DNA from: an uncultured Microbacterium sp.
GTDB taxonomy: Bacteria > Actinomycetota > Actinomycetes > Actinomycetales > Microbacteriaceae
Assembly (NCBI RefSeq): GCF_947489255.1
Contig: NZ_CANLCY010000003.1
Span: 601,199-665,198, forward strand
Reading direction: 5' to 3'
DNA length: 64,000 nucleotides
Made by a program: the position numbers and the translations under genes. How positions within the stretch are numbered: position 1 is the stretch's first letter; each line of letters starts with the position of its first letter. The notes beneath the pieces were generated by a model. It was not told where the DNA came from, did not search any database, and saw only the letters and a program-made list of their open reading frames with translations. Of the stretch, positions 51,008 to 61,078 are shown in pieces.

Positions 51008-51838
51008 GTGTCCTATGAATCTCCTGAAAGTCCGACGATGGATTCTCCACCCCTTGGAGAGCGCTCCACCGCTCGCCGCGGGACGCCGATCGGTGTCCTC
51101 GGCTGGGTGGCGTTGGGGGTCGGCTGCATCGCCTTCCTCCTCGGGCTTGTTCCTTTCCTCGGGGTCGCGCTGGGCGTCGCCGCGGTCGTCCTCGGCATTG
51201 TCGCCCTGGTTCGCAAGAGGCCGGCATGGGTGGGAATCGTGGCCATCGTCGCGGGATCGCTCGCCCTGCTCGCCGGGCTGATCTCCTCCATCGGTCTCAT
51301 CGCGTTCCTCAACTCGCCGACGAGCGCACGGCCGGTTCCGGTCGTCAGCACGACGGCCGAGGGGCCTGCGGCCGACACCGCGGAAGCACTTCCGTCCCCC
51401 GTGTCGCCGTCGCCGCAGGCCGCGGTGACCGCAACGCCTGAGCCGCCCACGGCCCCCGATCTGTCGAGCTTCGGGACGGTCGACGAGCGAACTCTCGCGC
51501 TGATCGCAAAAGAACCCGACAACAACGTCGGACAGAACCTCATCGTGTTCGGCAGCATCTCGCAGCTCGACTCCGCAACGGGGCCGTGCAACGCGCTCAT
51601 CTCGATCGCGAACGACCAGAAGGAGAATTCGTACGACTACGAGCAGAACTCCTTCGCCACGTCAGGGGATGCGGCATCGACCTGTCCCGTGTTCGACCCG
51701 CTCGTCCAGGGCGATCACGTGAAGCTCTGGGTCACCGTGCTCGGCAGCTTCTCCTACGACACGCAGATCGGTGGGAACACGACCGTGCCCGCTTTCCAGG
51801 TGTGGCAGGCCGAGTTGCTCCCCGCTCAGGAGTACTGA
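51008..51838 (+). CDS. Membrane protein with two-helix N-terminus and extracellular domain
   Basis: A 276-residue predicted membrane protein. After a ~35-residue polar start come hydrophobic segments (VLGWVALGVGCIAFLLGLVPFLGVALGVAAVVLGIVAL and a second from VGIVAIVAG to LIAFL) in DUF4190-like layout, then a Pro/Ala/Thr linker and a ~130-residue external domain with two cysteines (GPCNALI and STCPVFD). The domain is not recognised. GTG 51008 fits the leaderless promoter; ATG 51038 is the alternative. Confidence 0.7.
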   Translation: MSYESPESPTMDSPPLGERSTARRGTPIGVLGWVALGVGCIAFLLGLVPFLGVALGVAAVVLGIVALVRKRPAWVGIVAIVAGSLALLAGLISSIGLIAFLNSPTSARPVPVVSTTAEGPAADTAEALPSPVSPSPQAAVTATPEPPTAPDLSSFGTVDERTLALIAKEPDNNVGQNLIVFGSISQLDSATGPCNALISIANDQKENSYDYEQNSFATSGDAASTCPVFDPLVQGDHVKLWVTVLGSFSYDTQIGGNTTVPAFQVWQAELLPAQEY

Positions 51839-51880
51839 CCTTCCGGGCGAGGCGACCTCACCGCGGTCCCCCTCTCCGTC

Positions 51881-51936
51881 GAGTGTCCACGACATACCGT
51901 TCGCACCCCGCGCGCGGCGGCGTGTCGTGGACACTC
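51881..51936. repeat. Long hairpin, GTGTCCACGACA family, copy B
   Basis: Arms GAGTGTCCACGACA (51881-51894) and its complement (51923-51936) with a 28-nt centre. It shares the whole 14-bp arm with copy A at 39103, while the centres differ. It lies between the membrane protein and the LysR-like gene. Confidence 0.8.
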
Positions 51937-51971
51937 AACCGGATGCCGCTCGACACGGGAGAATGGATGCC

Positions 51972-52316
51972 ATGAAGCTCGAGCATCTCCGCCGGTTCGC
52001 CGTCCTCGCCGAGGAGCTGCATTTCCCGCGCTCGGCCGAGAAGCTGCGCATCCCCCTCGCGTCGTTGTACACCACCGTCGACAAGCTCGAGGAGGAGGTG
52101 GGGCAGTCGCTGATCTCGCGGACCCCGCCGACGCACCTCACCCCGGCAGGTCGCCTGCTGCTCGAAGAGGCGCACCACCGCATCGCGGACGCGCCCCCGC
52201 CCGCACCCCGGCAGAAGGCCCCCGGCGGCGGCAAGGCGAAGGCCAACAAGGGCAAGGGGCGCGCCCCGATCGTGAAGGGCGAGCCGAAGCCCTACAAGAA
52301 GCGCCAGGGGCGCTGA
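51972..52316 (+). CDS. Stand-alone LysR-type HTH protein with basic tail
   Basis: A 114-residue protein. Residues 1-65 are a LysR-type winged HTH (MKLEHLRRFAVLAEELHFPRSAEKLRIPLASLYTTVDKLEEEVG, then HLTPAGRLLLEEA). The normal 200-residue effector domain is absent; instead about 45 residues rich in Lys, Pro and Gly end in KKRQGR. It could be a truncated regulator or a small DNA-binding protein of its own. ATG 51972 has GGAG ten bases upstream; ATG 51963 is the alternative. Confidence 0.7.
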   Translation: MKLEHLRRFAVLAEELHFPRSAEKLRIPLASLYTTVDKLEEEVGQSLISRTPPTHLTPAGRLLLEEAHHRIADAPPPAPRQKAPGGGKAKANKGKGRAPIVKGEPKPYKKRQGR

Positions 52317-52350
52317 CCCGTACCCCGATGCGGTCTCCCTGCCCCGCGAT

Positions 52351-52409
52351 AAACGCTCATCGTGCCGAAACTCGCTGCACCGGAGCGAGTCTCGGCAGGA
52401 TCAGCGTTT
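52351..52409. terminator. Long imperfect hairpin between convergent genes
   Basis: Arms of 26 bp (52351-52376 and 52384-52409) pair with three mismatches around a 7-nt loop. It lies between the convergent LysR-like and ABC-F genes and could terminate both. Confidence 0.7.
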
Positions 52410-52468
52410 CTCGCACCTGAGCGCGTCCGCGCGGCGCGCCCTCGAGCGCTGCGGCTACAGCGCTGCGG

Positions 52469-54109
52469 CTACAGCTCGGTCACGACCCCGGCCTCGACCT
52501 GCCAGCGCCGGTCGGTCTCCACGGCCGCGAGCATGCGCCGGTCGTGGGTGACCAGCAGCAGCGTCCCGGTGTACGAGCCCAGCGCCTGCTCGAGCTGCTC
52601 GATCGCGGGAAGATCGAGGTGGTTCGTCGGCTCGTCGAGCACGAGCACGTTGACCCCGCGCGCCTGCAGCAATGCGAGCCCCGCGCGCGTCCGCTCCCCC
52701 GGCGACAGCGCGTCCACCGCGCGCGTGACGTGGTCGGCCTTGAGACCGAACTTGGCCAGCAGCGTGCGCACCTCGCCCGCGTTCATCTCCGGCACGAAGC
52801 CCTCGAACGTCTCGGCCAGCGGGCGCTCCCCCACCAACAGCGACCGGGCCTGATCGATCTCGCCGATCGCGACGCTCGTCCCGAGCGAAGCGGTGCCCTC
52901 GTCCGGCGCCTGACGGCCCAGGATGCCGCGCAGCAGCGTCGACTTCCCGGCACCGTTCGGACCCGTGATGCCGATGCGCTCGCCCGCATTGACCTGCAGC
53001 GAGACCGGACCCAGCGCGAAACCGCCCTGCCGGAACACGGCGCCGGACAGAGTCGACACGACGGAGCTCGACCGCGGCGCCGAGCCGATCGTGAATTCGA
53101 GCTGCCACTCCTTGCGGGGCTCCTCGACCTCCTCGAGGCGCGCGATGCGGCTCTCCATCTGCCGGACCTTCTGCGCCTGCTTCTCGCTCGACTCGGTGGC
53201 GGCCTTGCGGCGGATCTTGTCGTTGTCGGGCGACTTCTTCATCGCGTTGCGCACGCCCTGGCTCGACCACTCGCGCTGGGTCCGCGCGCGCGACACGAGA
53301 TCGGCCTTGGTGTCCGCGTATTCCTCGTACTTCTCCCGCGCCTGACGCCGCAGCGTCGCGCGCTCCTCGAGGTAGGCGTCGTACCCGCCGCCGTAGACGC
53401 GATGCGTGTTCTGCGCCAGGTCGAGCTCGAGCACCCGGGTCACCGCGCGCGCGAGGAACTCGCGATCGTGGCTGACCAGCACCACCCCACCGCGAAGACC
53501 CCGCACGAAGGTCTCGAGCCGCTCGAGACCGTCCAGATCCAGATCGTTCGTCGGCTCGTCCAGCAGGGCGATGTCGAACCGCGACAGCAGCAGCGCCGCG
53601 AGCCCCACGCGGGCCGCCTGGCCCCCCGAGAGTCCGGTCATCTCGGCATCCGGTCCCACCTCGAGCCCGAGGTCGGCCAGCACCTGCGGCATCCGCTCGT
53701 CGAGGTCGGCTGCGCCGCTCGCGAGCCACCGTTCTAGGGCCGTGGCATAGGCGTCGTCGGCGCCCACGGCCGTGGGGTCGCCGAGGGCCGCGGCCGTGGC
53801 ATCCATCTCGCGGGTCGCGTCGGCGCACCCCGTCCGCCGCGCGATGTACTGCGCGACGGTCTCTCCCGCCACGCGCTCGTGCTCCTGCGGCAGCCACCCC
53901 ACGAACGCGTCCGCGGGCGCCAGGTTGACGGTCCCGGACAGGGGCTCGTCGGCCCCGGCGAGCAGTCGCAGCAGGGTCGACTTCCCGGCGCCGTTGGCGC
54001 CGACGAGCCCGACGACGTCGCCCGGCGCGACCGTGAGGTCGACGCCCTCGAAGAGCGTGCGGTGGCCGTAGCCCCCGGCGAGGTTCTGAGCGACGAGGGT
54101 GGCGGTCAT
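52469..54109 (-). CDS. ABC-F family ATPase
   Basis: A 546-residue soluble protein with two ABC ATPase domains and no membrane segments, so an ABC-F ribosome-associated factor. Domain 1 has GANGAGKSTLLRLL, LSGGQAARVGLAALLL and DIALLDEPTNDLD. An interdomain helical linker rich in charged residues (YEEYADTKADLVSRARTQREWSS) leads to domain 2 with GPNGAGKSTLLRGIL, LSPGERTRAGLALL and VLVLDEPTNHLD. ABC-F proteins regulate translation or protect ribosomes from antibiotics; which applies is not readable here. It is convergent with the LysR-like gene. Confidence 0.87.
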   Translation of the reverse strand: MTATLVAQNLAGGYGHRTLFEGVDLTVAPGDVVGLVGANGAGKSTLLRLLAGADEPLSGTVNLAPADAFVGWLPQEHERVAGETVAQYIARRTGCADATREMDATAAALGDPTAVGADDAYATALERWLASGAADLDERMPQVLADLGLEVGPDAEMTGLSGGQAARVGLAALLLSRFDIALLDEPTNDLDLDGLERLETFVRGLRGGVVLVSHDREFLARAVTRVLELDLAQNTHRVYGGGYDAYLEERATLRRQAREKYEEYADTKADLVSRARTQREWSSQGVRNAMKKSPDNDKIRRKAATESSEKQAQKVRQMESRIARLEEVEEPRKEWQLEFTIGSAPRSSSVVSTLSGAVFRQGGFALGPVSLQVNAGERIGITGPNGAGKSTLLRGILGRQAPDEGTASLGTSVAIGEIDQARSLLVGERPLAETFEGFVPEMNAGEVRTLLAKFGLKADHVTRAVDALSPGERTRAGLALLQARGVNVLVLDEPTNHLDLPAIEQLEQALGSYTGTLLLVTHDRRMLAAVETDRRWQVEAGVVTEL

Positions 54110-54165
54110 CCCCCTAGTTTCTCAGGCCGATCGCCGGACGATCGTCCGTTCTGTCGCTCCGCGCC

Positions 54166-55095
54166 TCACCGCGCGCGCGGATGAGAGGTCGCGTAGACGT
54201 CGCGCAAGGCGTCGACCGAGACGTGCGTATAGATCTGGGTCGTCGCGACCGAGGCGTGGCCCAGGAGTTCCTGCACGACGCGCACGTCGGCACCGCCCTG
54301 CAGCAGATGCGTCGCGAACGAGTGCCGCAGGGTGTGCGGCGAGACGTGGGCGGTGAGCCCCGCACCCTCGGCCGCGGCCTGGATGATGAGCCAGGTGCTC
54401 TGCCGCGAAAGCGGGGCACCGCGCACGCCGAGGAAGAGCCGCGGCGTGGCGCGTCCCTTCGCCGCGAGGGCCGGGCGCACGCGCGTCAGGTACGCATCGA
54501 GGGCGGCTCGGGCGTACGAGCCCACGGGCACGACGCGTTCCTTGTCGCCCTTGCCGCGGACCCGCAGCAGATCGCCCTGCGCGACGTCGTCGACGTCGAG
54601 CTGCACGATCTCCGATACGCGTGCCCCCGTGGCGTAGAGCAGCTCGAGCAGCGCCCGATCGCGAACGGATGCCGGTTCCGCCGCCGACGCGTCTTCGGAC
54701 CCCGGCGCCGGCCCCGCGGCATCGAGGAGGTCGTCGACCTGGGCGATCGTCAGTGCCTTCGGCAGACGGCGGGGCGTCTTCGGCGGACGCAGGCGCCCGC
54801 TCGGGTCGGTCTCGGCCCGCCCTTCACGCACGAGGAAGCGGTGGAGCCCCCGCACGGACGACTGCATCCGCGCCAGGGACGACGCCGCGGGAGGAGGCTC
54901 GGCCGAGGCGCGCTCCGCCCCGAAGTCGGCGACCAGTTCGGGCGTCACCGCCTCGGCATCCACGATCCCCCGCGCGCGCAGCCACTCGACGTACACGTCG
55001 AGATCGCGGCGGTACGCGGCGACGGTGTGCTCCGAGAGGCCCCGCTCGAGCGCGACGTGGCGCAGATACGTCTCGACGGCGCGCTCGAGCTCCAC
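54166..55095 (-). CDS. xerD: Site-specific tyrosine recombinase XerD
   Basis: A 309-residue tyrosine recombinase. The N-terminal SAM-like domain covers residues 1-100 (YLRHVALERGLSEHTVAAYRRDLDVY). The catalytic domain has ATGARVSEIVQLDVDDV with the first Arg, KGDKERVVPVG with Lys, HVSPHTLRHSFATHLLQGGADVRVVQELLGHASVATTQIYTHV with His-x-x-Arg, His and the nucleophile Tyr. Its position after the pyrG and NUDIX genes is the usual actinobacterial xerD place. It resolves chromosome dimers. The GTG start lies one base past the NUDIX stop. Confidence 0.93.
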   Translation of the reverse strand: MELERAVETYLRHVALERGLSEHTVAAYRRDLDVYVEWLRARGIVDAEAVTPELVADFGAERASAEPPPAASSLARMQSSVRGLHRFLVREGRAETDPSGRLRPPKTPRRLPKALTIAQVDDLLDAAGPAPGSEDASAAEPASVRDRALLELLYATGARVSEIVQLDVDDVAQGDLLRVRGKGDKERVVPVGSYARAALDAYLTRVRPALAAKGRATPRLFLGVRGAPLSRQSTWLIIQAAAEGAGLTAHVSPHTLRHSFATHLLQGGADVRVVQELLGHASVATTQIYTHVSVDALRDVYATSHPRAR

Positions 55096-55096
55096 G

Positions 55097-55675
55097 TCAG
55101 GCCGACGCGGCCTCGCGGCGCAGCACCTCGGCGGCGGCGAGCGCTCCCACTGCCAGGATGCCGTTGCGCAGGCGCCCGGCGATGACCCCGTCGATCACCT
55201 CGGCGAGCGCGACGCGCTCCACCCGCATGTCGGACTCCTCGTGCTCGCGCTCGTAGTCGGTCTCGACCGCGCGCAGACCGCGCGCGAGGAAGAGGTGCAC
55301 GATCTCGTCGTTGCCCCCCGGCGTGGTGCGCATCGACAGGAGGTGCTGCCAGCGGTCGGCTTCGAGGTCGACCTCCTCGGTCAGCTCGCGCTTCGCAGTC
55401 TCCAGCGGTGGCTCGCCCGCGACGTCGAGCAGCCCCGCCGGGATCTCCCAGTCGCGCTCCTTGATGGGGTGGCGGTACTGCTGGATGAGCACCACCCGCT
55501 CGTCGTCGTCGATCGCCACGACGGCCGCCGCCCCCGGGTGCTCGACGTACTGGCGCGTCATCTCACCGTCGCCGTAGCGGACGGTGTCGCTGCGGACGTC
55601 CCAGACGGCGCCCTCGTAGACCACCTCGGTGGAGACGACCTCGAGGTCGACCGGCTCGTCGCGCAGCTGCTCCAC
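55097..55675 (-). CDS. NUDIX hydrolase, ADP-ribose pyrophosphatase type
   Basis: A 192-residue NUDIX enzyme. The NUDIX box is GLLDVAGEPPLETAKRELTEEVDLEA, with the REx2EE core as RELTEEV. The preceding QQYRHPIKERDWEIPAG block is typical of ADP-ribose pyrophosphatases. It probably hydrolyses ADP-ribose or related nucleotide sugars. Start GTG 55675 is one base past the CTP synthase stop, so both are in the pyrG operon. Confidence 0.9.
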   Translation of the reverse strand: MEQLRDEPVDLEVVSTEVVYEGAVWDVRSDTVRYGDGEMTRQYVEHPGAAAVVAIDDDERVVLIQQYRHPIKERDWEIPAGLLDVAGEPPLETAKRELTEEVDLEADRWQHLLSMRTTPGGNDEIVHLFLARGLRAVETDYEREHEESDMRVERVALAEVIDGVIAGRLRNGILAVGALAAAEVLRREAASA

Positions 55676-55676
55676 C

Positions 55677-57446
<1,770 letters not shown>

Positions 57447-57483
57447 TCACGCCCGCGTGTCGAACAGGGTCCGAGCGGTCGCG

Positions 57484-59178
57484 TCAGCGCGCCCGGCCGG
57501 TCTCGAGCAGCTCTCGCGCGTGCGTGAGAGCGGCATCCGAATCGCTCAGTCCCGACAGCAGCCGCGCCATCTCCGCCTCGCGCTCCGCTCCGTCGAGCCG
57601 GCGGACGCTGGATGCCGTGACCGAGCCGTCGTTGCCCTTGACGACCGTGAGATGGTTCCCCGCGAAAGCGGCGACCTGCGCGAGGTGCGTGACCGCGATC
57701 ACCTGCGACGACTCGGCGAGGCGTGCCAGGCGTCGGCCGACCTCGATGGCCGCGGCGCCGCCGATCCCGGCATCCACCTCGTCGAAGACGAACGTCGGCA
57801 CCGGGTCGACGCCGGCGATGACCACCTCGATGGCGAGCATCACGCGGCTGAGCTCTCCGCCCGACGCACCGCGCGAGACCGGCCGCGGGTCGGCCCCGGG
57901 GTGGGGGGCGAGCAGGATCGACACGTCGTCGCGCCCGTGCGCGGCGGCAGGGGCGGGGGCCACGTCGACCGTCAGCCGCGCGTCGAGGAGGGCGAGGGCG
58001 TGCAGCTCCTCGGTGACCGCGGCTCCGAGCCGCTCCGCCGCATCGCGACGGGCCGCGGTCAGGGCGTCGGCGGCCGCGTCGAGCGCGCGCGCCGCGTCGT
58101 CGCGTTCAGCGGTGAGGCGTTCGACGCGATCGTCGTCGTCGTCCAGCTCGACGAGGCGCGCCGATCCGGTCGCCAGCAGGTCGAGGGCGGCGTCCACCGA
58201 GCCGTGCGTGCGGGCCAGGGCGGCGAGGACGCCCCGACGCTCGTCGACGGCGGCCAGCTCGTGGGGGCCGGACTCGTCGAGGTCGGCCAGGTAGCCCGAG
58301 AGCGCGACAGAGACGTCGGTCGCGCGGTAGCCCAGGTCGGCGACCTGCTCGCCGATGGCGGCGAGGGCGGCGTCGCTGCCCGAGATGCGTTCCAGGGCGC
58401 GCCGGGCCTCGGCCAGGAGCGACACGACATCGGGGCCCCCGTCCTCGTCCGACAGGGCCGCGTGCGCGGTCACCGCGGCGACGCGCAGTTCCTCGGCGTT
58501 CGCCAGACGCTCCGCGCGCCGCGCGAGCTCGTCCTCCTCGCCGGCGAGGGGTGCGGCCGCCTCGATCTCGGCGATCGCTGCGCGCAGCTGCTCGGCTTCG
58601 CGGGCCCGTTCGTCGCGGTCACCGGTGAGTGTCGACAGCTCGCCGTCGAGGGCGCGCCAGGCGTCCCACGCGGCGCGATACGTCGTCCGGGCCGTGGACA
58701 CCGCGTCGCCGCCGAAGCGGTCGAGCGCATCGCGCTGCGCCGACGCCGAACGCAGACGCAACTGGTCGGACTGCCCGTGAACGACCACGAGATCGTCGGC
58801 GAGATCGGCGAGGACTCCCGCGGGAGCGGTGCGGCCGCCCACCGTGGCGCGACCGCGTCCCTCGCTCGACACGGTGCGGGCGAGGTACAACTCCGCCGCC
58901 CCCTCGCCGACGGGCTCGACGTCGCCGCCCGCCTCGCGCACGCGCGCGGCGACGGGTCCGTCCTCCGGCACGAGCCACACGCCCTCGACCGCCGCCTGCG
59001 CGGCTCCCGAGCGCACGGCGCCCGAGTCCGCCCGCTGCCCGAGGAGCAGTCCCAGACCGGTCACGACCATCGTCTTGCCGGCGCCGGTCTCGCCGGTGAT
59101 CGCGGTGAATCCCCGCCCGATGGGCAGGGTCGCGTCGGCGATCACGCCGAGGTCCTTGAGCCGCATCTCCTCGATCAC
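57484..59178 (-). CDS. recN: DNA repair ATPase RecN
   Basis: A 564-residue SMC-like protein of double-strand-break repair. The N-terminal MRLKDLGVIADATLPIGRGFTAITGETGAGKTMVV contains Walker A. A long, charged coiled-coil middle follows (AREAEQLRAAIAEIEAAAPLAGEEDELARR). The C-terminal end has ASGGELSRVMLAIEVVI, the ABC signature, TFVFDEVDAGIGG, Walker B, and AVTHLAQVAAFAGNHL. GTG 59178 follows GGAGGT and overlaps the NAD kinase stop by GTGA. Confidence 0.94.
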   Translation of the reverse strand: MIEEMRLKDLGVIADATLPIGRGFTAITGETGAGKTMVVTGLGLLLGQRADSGAVRSGAAQAAVEGVWLVPEDGPVAARVREAGGDVEPVGEGAAELYLARTVSSEGRGRATVGGRTAPAGVLADLADDLVVVHGQSDQLRLRSASAQRDALDRFGGDAVSTARTTYRAAWDAWRALDGELSTLTGDRDERAREAEQLRAAIAEIEAAAPLAGEEDELARRAERLANAEELRVAAVTAHAALSDEDGGPDVVSLLAEARRALERISGSDAALAAIGEQVADLGYRATDVSVALSGYLADLDESGPHELAAVDERRGVLAALARTHGSVDAALDLLATGSARLVELDDDDDRVERLTAERDDAARALDAAADALTAARRDAAERLGAAVTEELHALALLDARLTVDVAPAPAAAHGRDDVSILLAPHPGADPRPVSRGASGGELSRVMLAIEVVIAGVDPVPTFVFDEVDAGIGGAAAIEVGRRLARLAESSQVIAVTHLAQVAAFAGNHLTVVKGNDGSVTASSVRRLDGAEREAEMARLLSGLSDSDAALTHARELLETGRAR

Positions 59179-60095
59179 ACGGCACCTCCCGTCGCCCCGC
59201 GCCATCCGGTCACGGGGAGGCGGAACTTGCGCACCAGCCGATCCGTGAACGCCGCCGGGTGCAGGCGGGCGAGGCGCACCGGCCGCGACGAACGGCGCAC
59301 CACGACCCTCGCTCCGGGCGGCAGCTCGTGCGAACGGCGACCGTCGCACCACAGGATGCCGCTCCCGCTCGTGCGCTCGAGCACCTCGACGGCGACCGTG
59401 GCGTCGGGGCTCACCACGAGGGGGCGCGCGAAGAGGGCGTGCGCCGACAGCGGCACCACCGCGATCGCCTCGACGGTGGGCCAGATCACCGGCCCGCCGG
59501 CCGAGAAGTTGTACGCCGTCGAGCCGGTGGGCGAGGCGACGACGACGCCGTCGCATCCGAACGACGACAGCGGGCGTCCGTCGACCTCCATGACCACCTC
59601 GAGCATGCGCTCGCGACTGGCCTTCTCGACGGTCGCCTCGTTCAGGGCCCAGGTCTCGAAGATGACGCTGTCATCGGCGTCCAAGACCCGCACGGCGAGG
59701 GCGAGACGCTCCTCGACGGTGTAGTCGCGGGCGATCACGCGGCGCACCGCGTCGTCCATGTCGTCGCGTTCGATCTCCGCGAGGAAGCCGACGTGGCCCA
59801 TGTTGATGCCGAGGATGGGCGCCGTCCCCCCGCGCACGGTCTCGGCCGCGCGCAGGATCGTCCCGTCGCCACCGAGGACGATCGCGAGCTCGACGTCGGC
59901 GACGTCGACGTCGACGCCCAAGGTCCCAACCCCCTCGAGCGACAGCCGCTCGGCGAGCTCCGGACGATCCTCGGCCGACACCACGGGCGTCGCTCCCGCC
60001 GCGCGGACCGCGGTGAGGATGCGTTCGGCGGCGTGGACGGTGTCGTCACGGCGTGCGTGCACGACGAGGAGGATTCGGCGATCGCTGGGGGTCAT
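59175..60095 (-). CDS. nadK: NAD kinase
   Basis: A 306-residue enzyme that phosphorylates NAD to NADP. The family motif LGGDGTILRAAE lies near residue 75, then LGINMGHVGFLAE, the NE block ALNEATVEKAS, and the glycine-rich DGVVVASPTGSTAYNFSAGGP. Start ATG 60095 overlaps the tlyA stop by ATGA. The order tlyA, nadK, recN is conserved in actinobacteria. Confidence 0.95.
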   Translation of the reverse strand: MTPSDRRILLVVHARRDDTVHAAERILTAVRAAGATPVVSAEDRPELAERLSLEGVGTLGVDVDVADVELAIVLGGDGTILRAAETVRGGTAPILGINMGHVGFLAEIERDDMDDAVRRVIARDYTVEERLALAVRVLDADDSVIFETWALNEATVEKASRERMLEVVMEVDGRPLSSFGCDGVVVASPTGSTAYNFSAGGPVIWPTVEAIAVVPLSAHALFARPLVVSPDATVAVEVLERTSGSGILWCDGRRSHELPPGARVVVRRSSRPVRLARLHPAAFTDRLVRKFRLPVTGWRGATGGAV

Positions 60096-60892
60096 CGGCT
60101 TCCGGTCAATTCGGTCACGGTGCTCTCCCATTCTGAGGGGTCACCGCCCCGGACGGCCGAGAACCACGCGACATACTCCTGGTTGCCGTGCGTTCCGACG
60201 AGGGGCGAGGCGATGAGTCCGGCCGTGCGCAGCCCCGTGTCCCACGCCGCCCAGAGGACACCGTGCACGGCGTCCGAGCGCAGCGCGGGATCGGTCACCA
60301 GACCACCCTTCACCGCGGTACGACCCACCTCGAACTGCGGTTTGATCAGCAGAACGACGTCGGCGTCGGCTGCCGCGGTCTCGGCGATAGCCGGGATCAC
60401 GTGGTGCAGCGAGATGAACGACAGATCACCGGTCACCACGCGCGGGCGCTCGTCGACACCCGTCGCGGCGGCGAGGGAGTCGGCGGTCATGAACCGCACG
60501 TTATACCCCTCGACCGACACCACGCCGGGGTCGGTCGCCACAACGGTGGACAACTGACCGTGCCCCACGTCGACCGCCATGACGGGTCGGGCACCGCGTT
60601 CGCGCAGCACCTGCGTGAATCCTCCCGTCGACGCCCCGAGGTCGAGGGCGGTGCGCCCCTCCACCCCGATCTGGAAGGCGTCGAGGCCCGCGATCAGCTT
60701 GTGCGCCGCCCGGCTGACGTAGTGGTCGGCGCCGGCCACCGAGATCTCGCTCTCCGCTGCGACCGGCGTCGACGGTTTGACCACCGGCCGGCCGTCGACG
60801 CTCACGACGCCCGAGGCGATCAGCTGCGAGGCGTGCGAGCGGGAGCGGGCGAGTCCGCGGGCGGCGAGCTCGGCATCGAGGCGGGTCGTCAC
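60092..60892 (-). CDS. tlyA: TlyA-family rRNA 2'-O-methyltransferase
   Basis: A 266-residue protein with an N-terminal S4 RNA-binding domain (TRLDAELAARGLARSRSHASQLIASGVVSVDG) and an FtsJ-like methyltransferase domain (ALDLGASTGGFTQVLRERGA, AVDVGHGQL, DLSFISL, LIKPQFE with the catalytic Lys). TlyA methylates 16S and 23S rRNA and, in mycobacteria, its loss gives capreomycin resistance. GTG 60892 overlaps the preceding small gene by GTGA. Confidence 0.93.
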   Translation of the reverse strand: MTTRLDAELAARGLARSRSHASQLIASGVVSVDGRPVVKPSTPVAAESEISVAGADHYVSRAAHKLIAGLDAFQIGVEGRTALDLGASTGGFTQVLRERGARPVMAVDVGHGQLSTVVATDPGVVSVEGYNVRFMTADSLAAATGVDERPRVVTGDLSFISLHHVIPAIAETAAADADVVLLIKPQFEVGRTAVKGGLVTDPALRSDAVHGVLWAAWDTGLRTAGLIASPLVGTHGNQEYVAWFSAVRGGDPSEWESTVTELTGSR

Positions 60893-61068
60893 GGGCGCGA
60901 GGTCGGCGACGGATCGGTCGGGGCCGACGCGAGGCGCTGCGCCAGTTCTTCGTGCACGGCGGCGTAGGCATCCGCGCGCGCGTCGAGGGGCTGCTCCTCG
61001 ATGAGGCGCAGCCGATCGATCAGATCGGTCGGGGCATCCGGGGCGGCACTGTCCGACATGGATGCCAT
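60889..61068 (-). CDS. Conserved small protein of the tlyA operon
   Basis: A 59-residue protein rich in acidic and Leu residues: TDLIDRLRLIEEQPLDARADAYAAVHEELAQRLA, probably helical. Small proteins with this pattern are commonly found before tlyA in actinobacteria; the function is unknown. The GTGA overlap with tlyA supports its translation. ATG 61059 is an alternative start. Confidence 0.75.
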   Translation of the reverse strand: MASMSDSAAPDAPTDLIDRLRLIEEQPLDARADAYAAVHEELAQRLASAPTDPSPTSRP

Positions 61069-61078
61069 GCTACCGACG

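Noticed and set aside
54166-55095. The tyrosine recombinase as the integrase of the accessory island
   Set aside because: It sits 30 kb away in the conserved pyrG-NUDIX-xerD order and looks like ordinary XerD.
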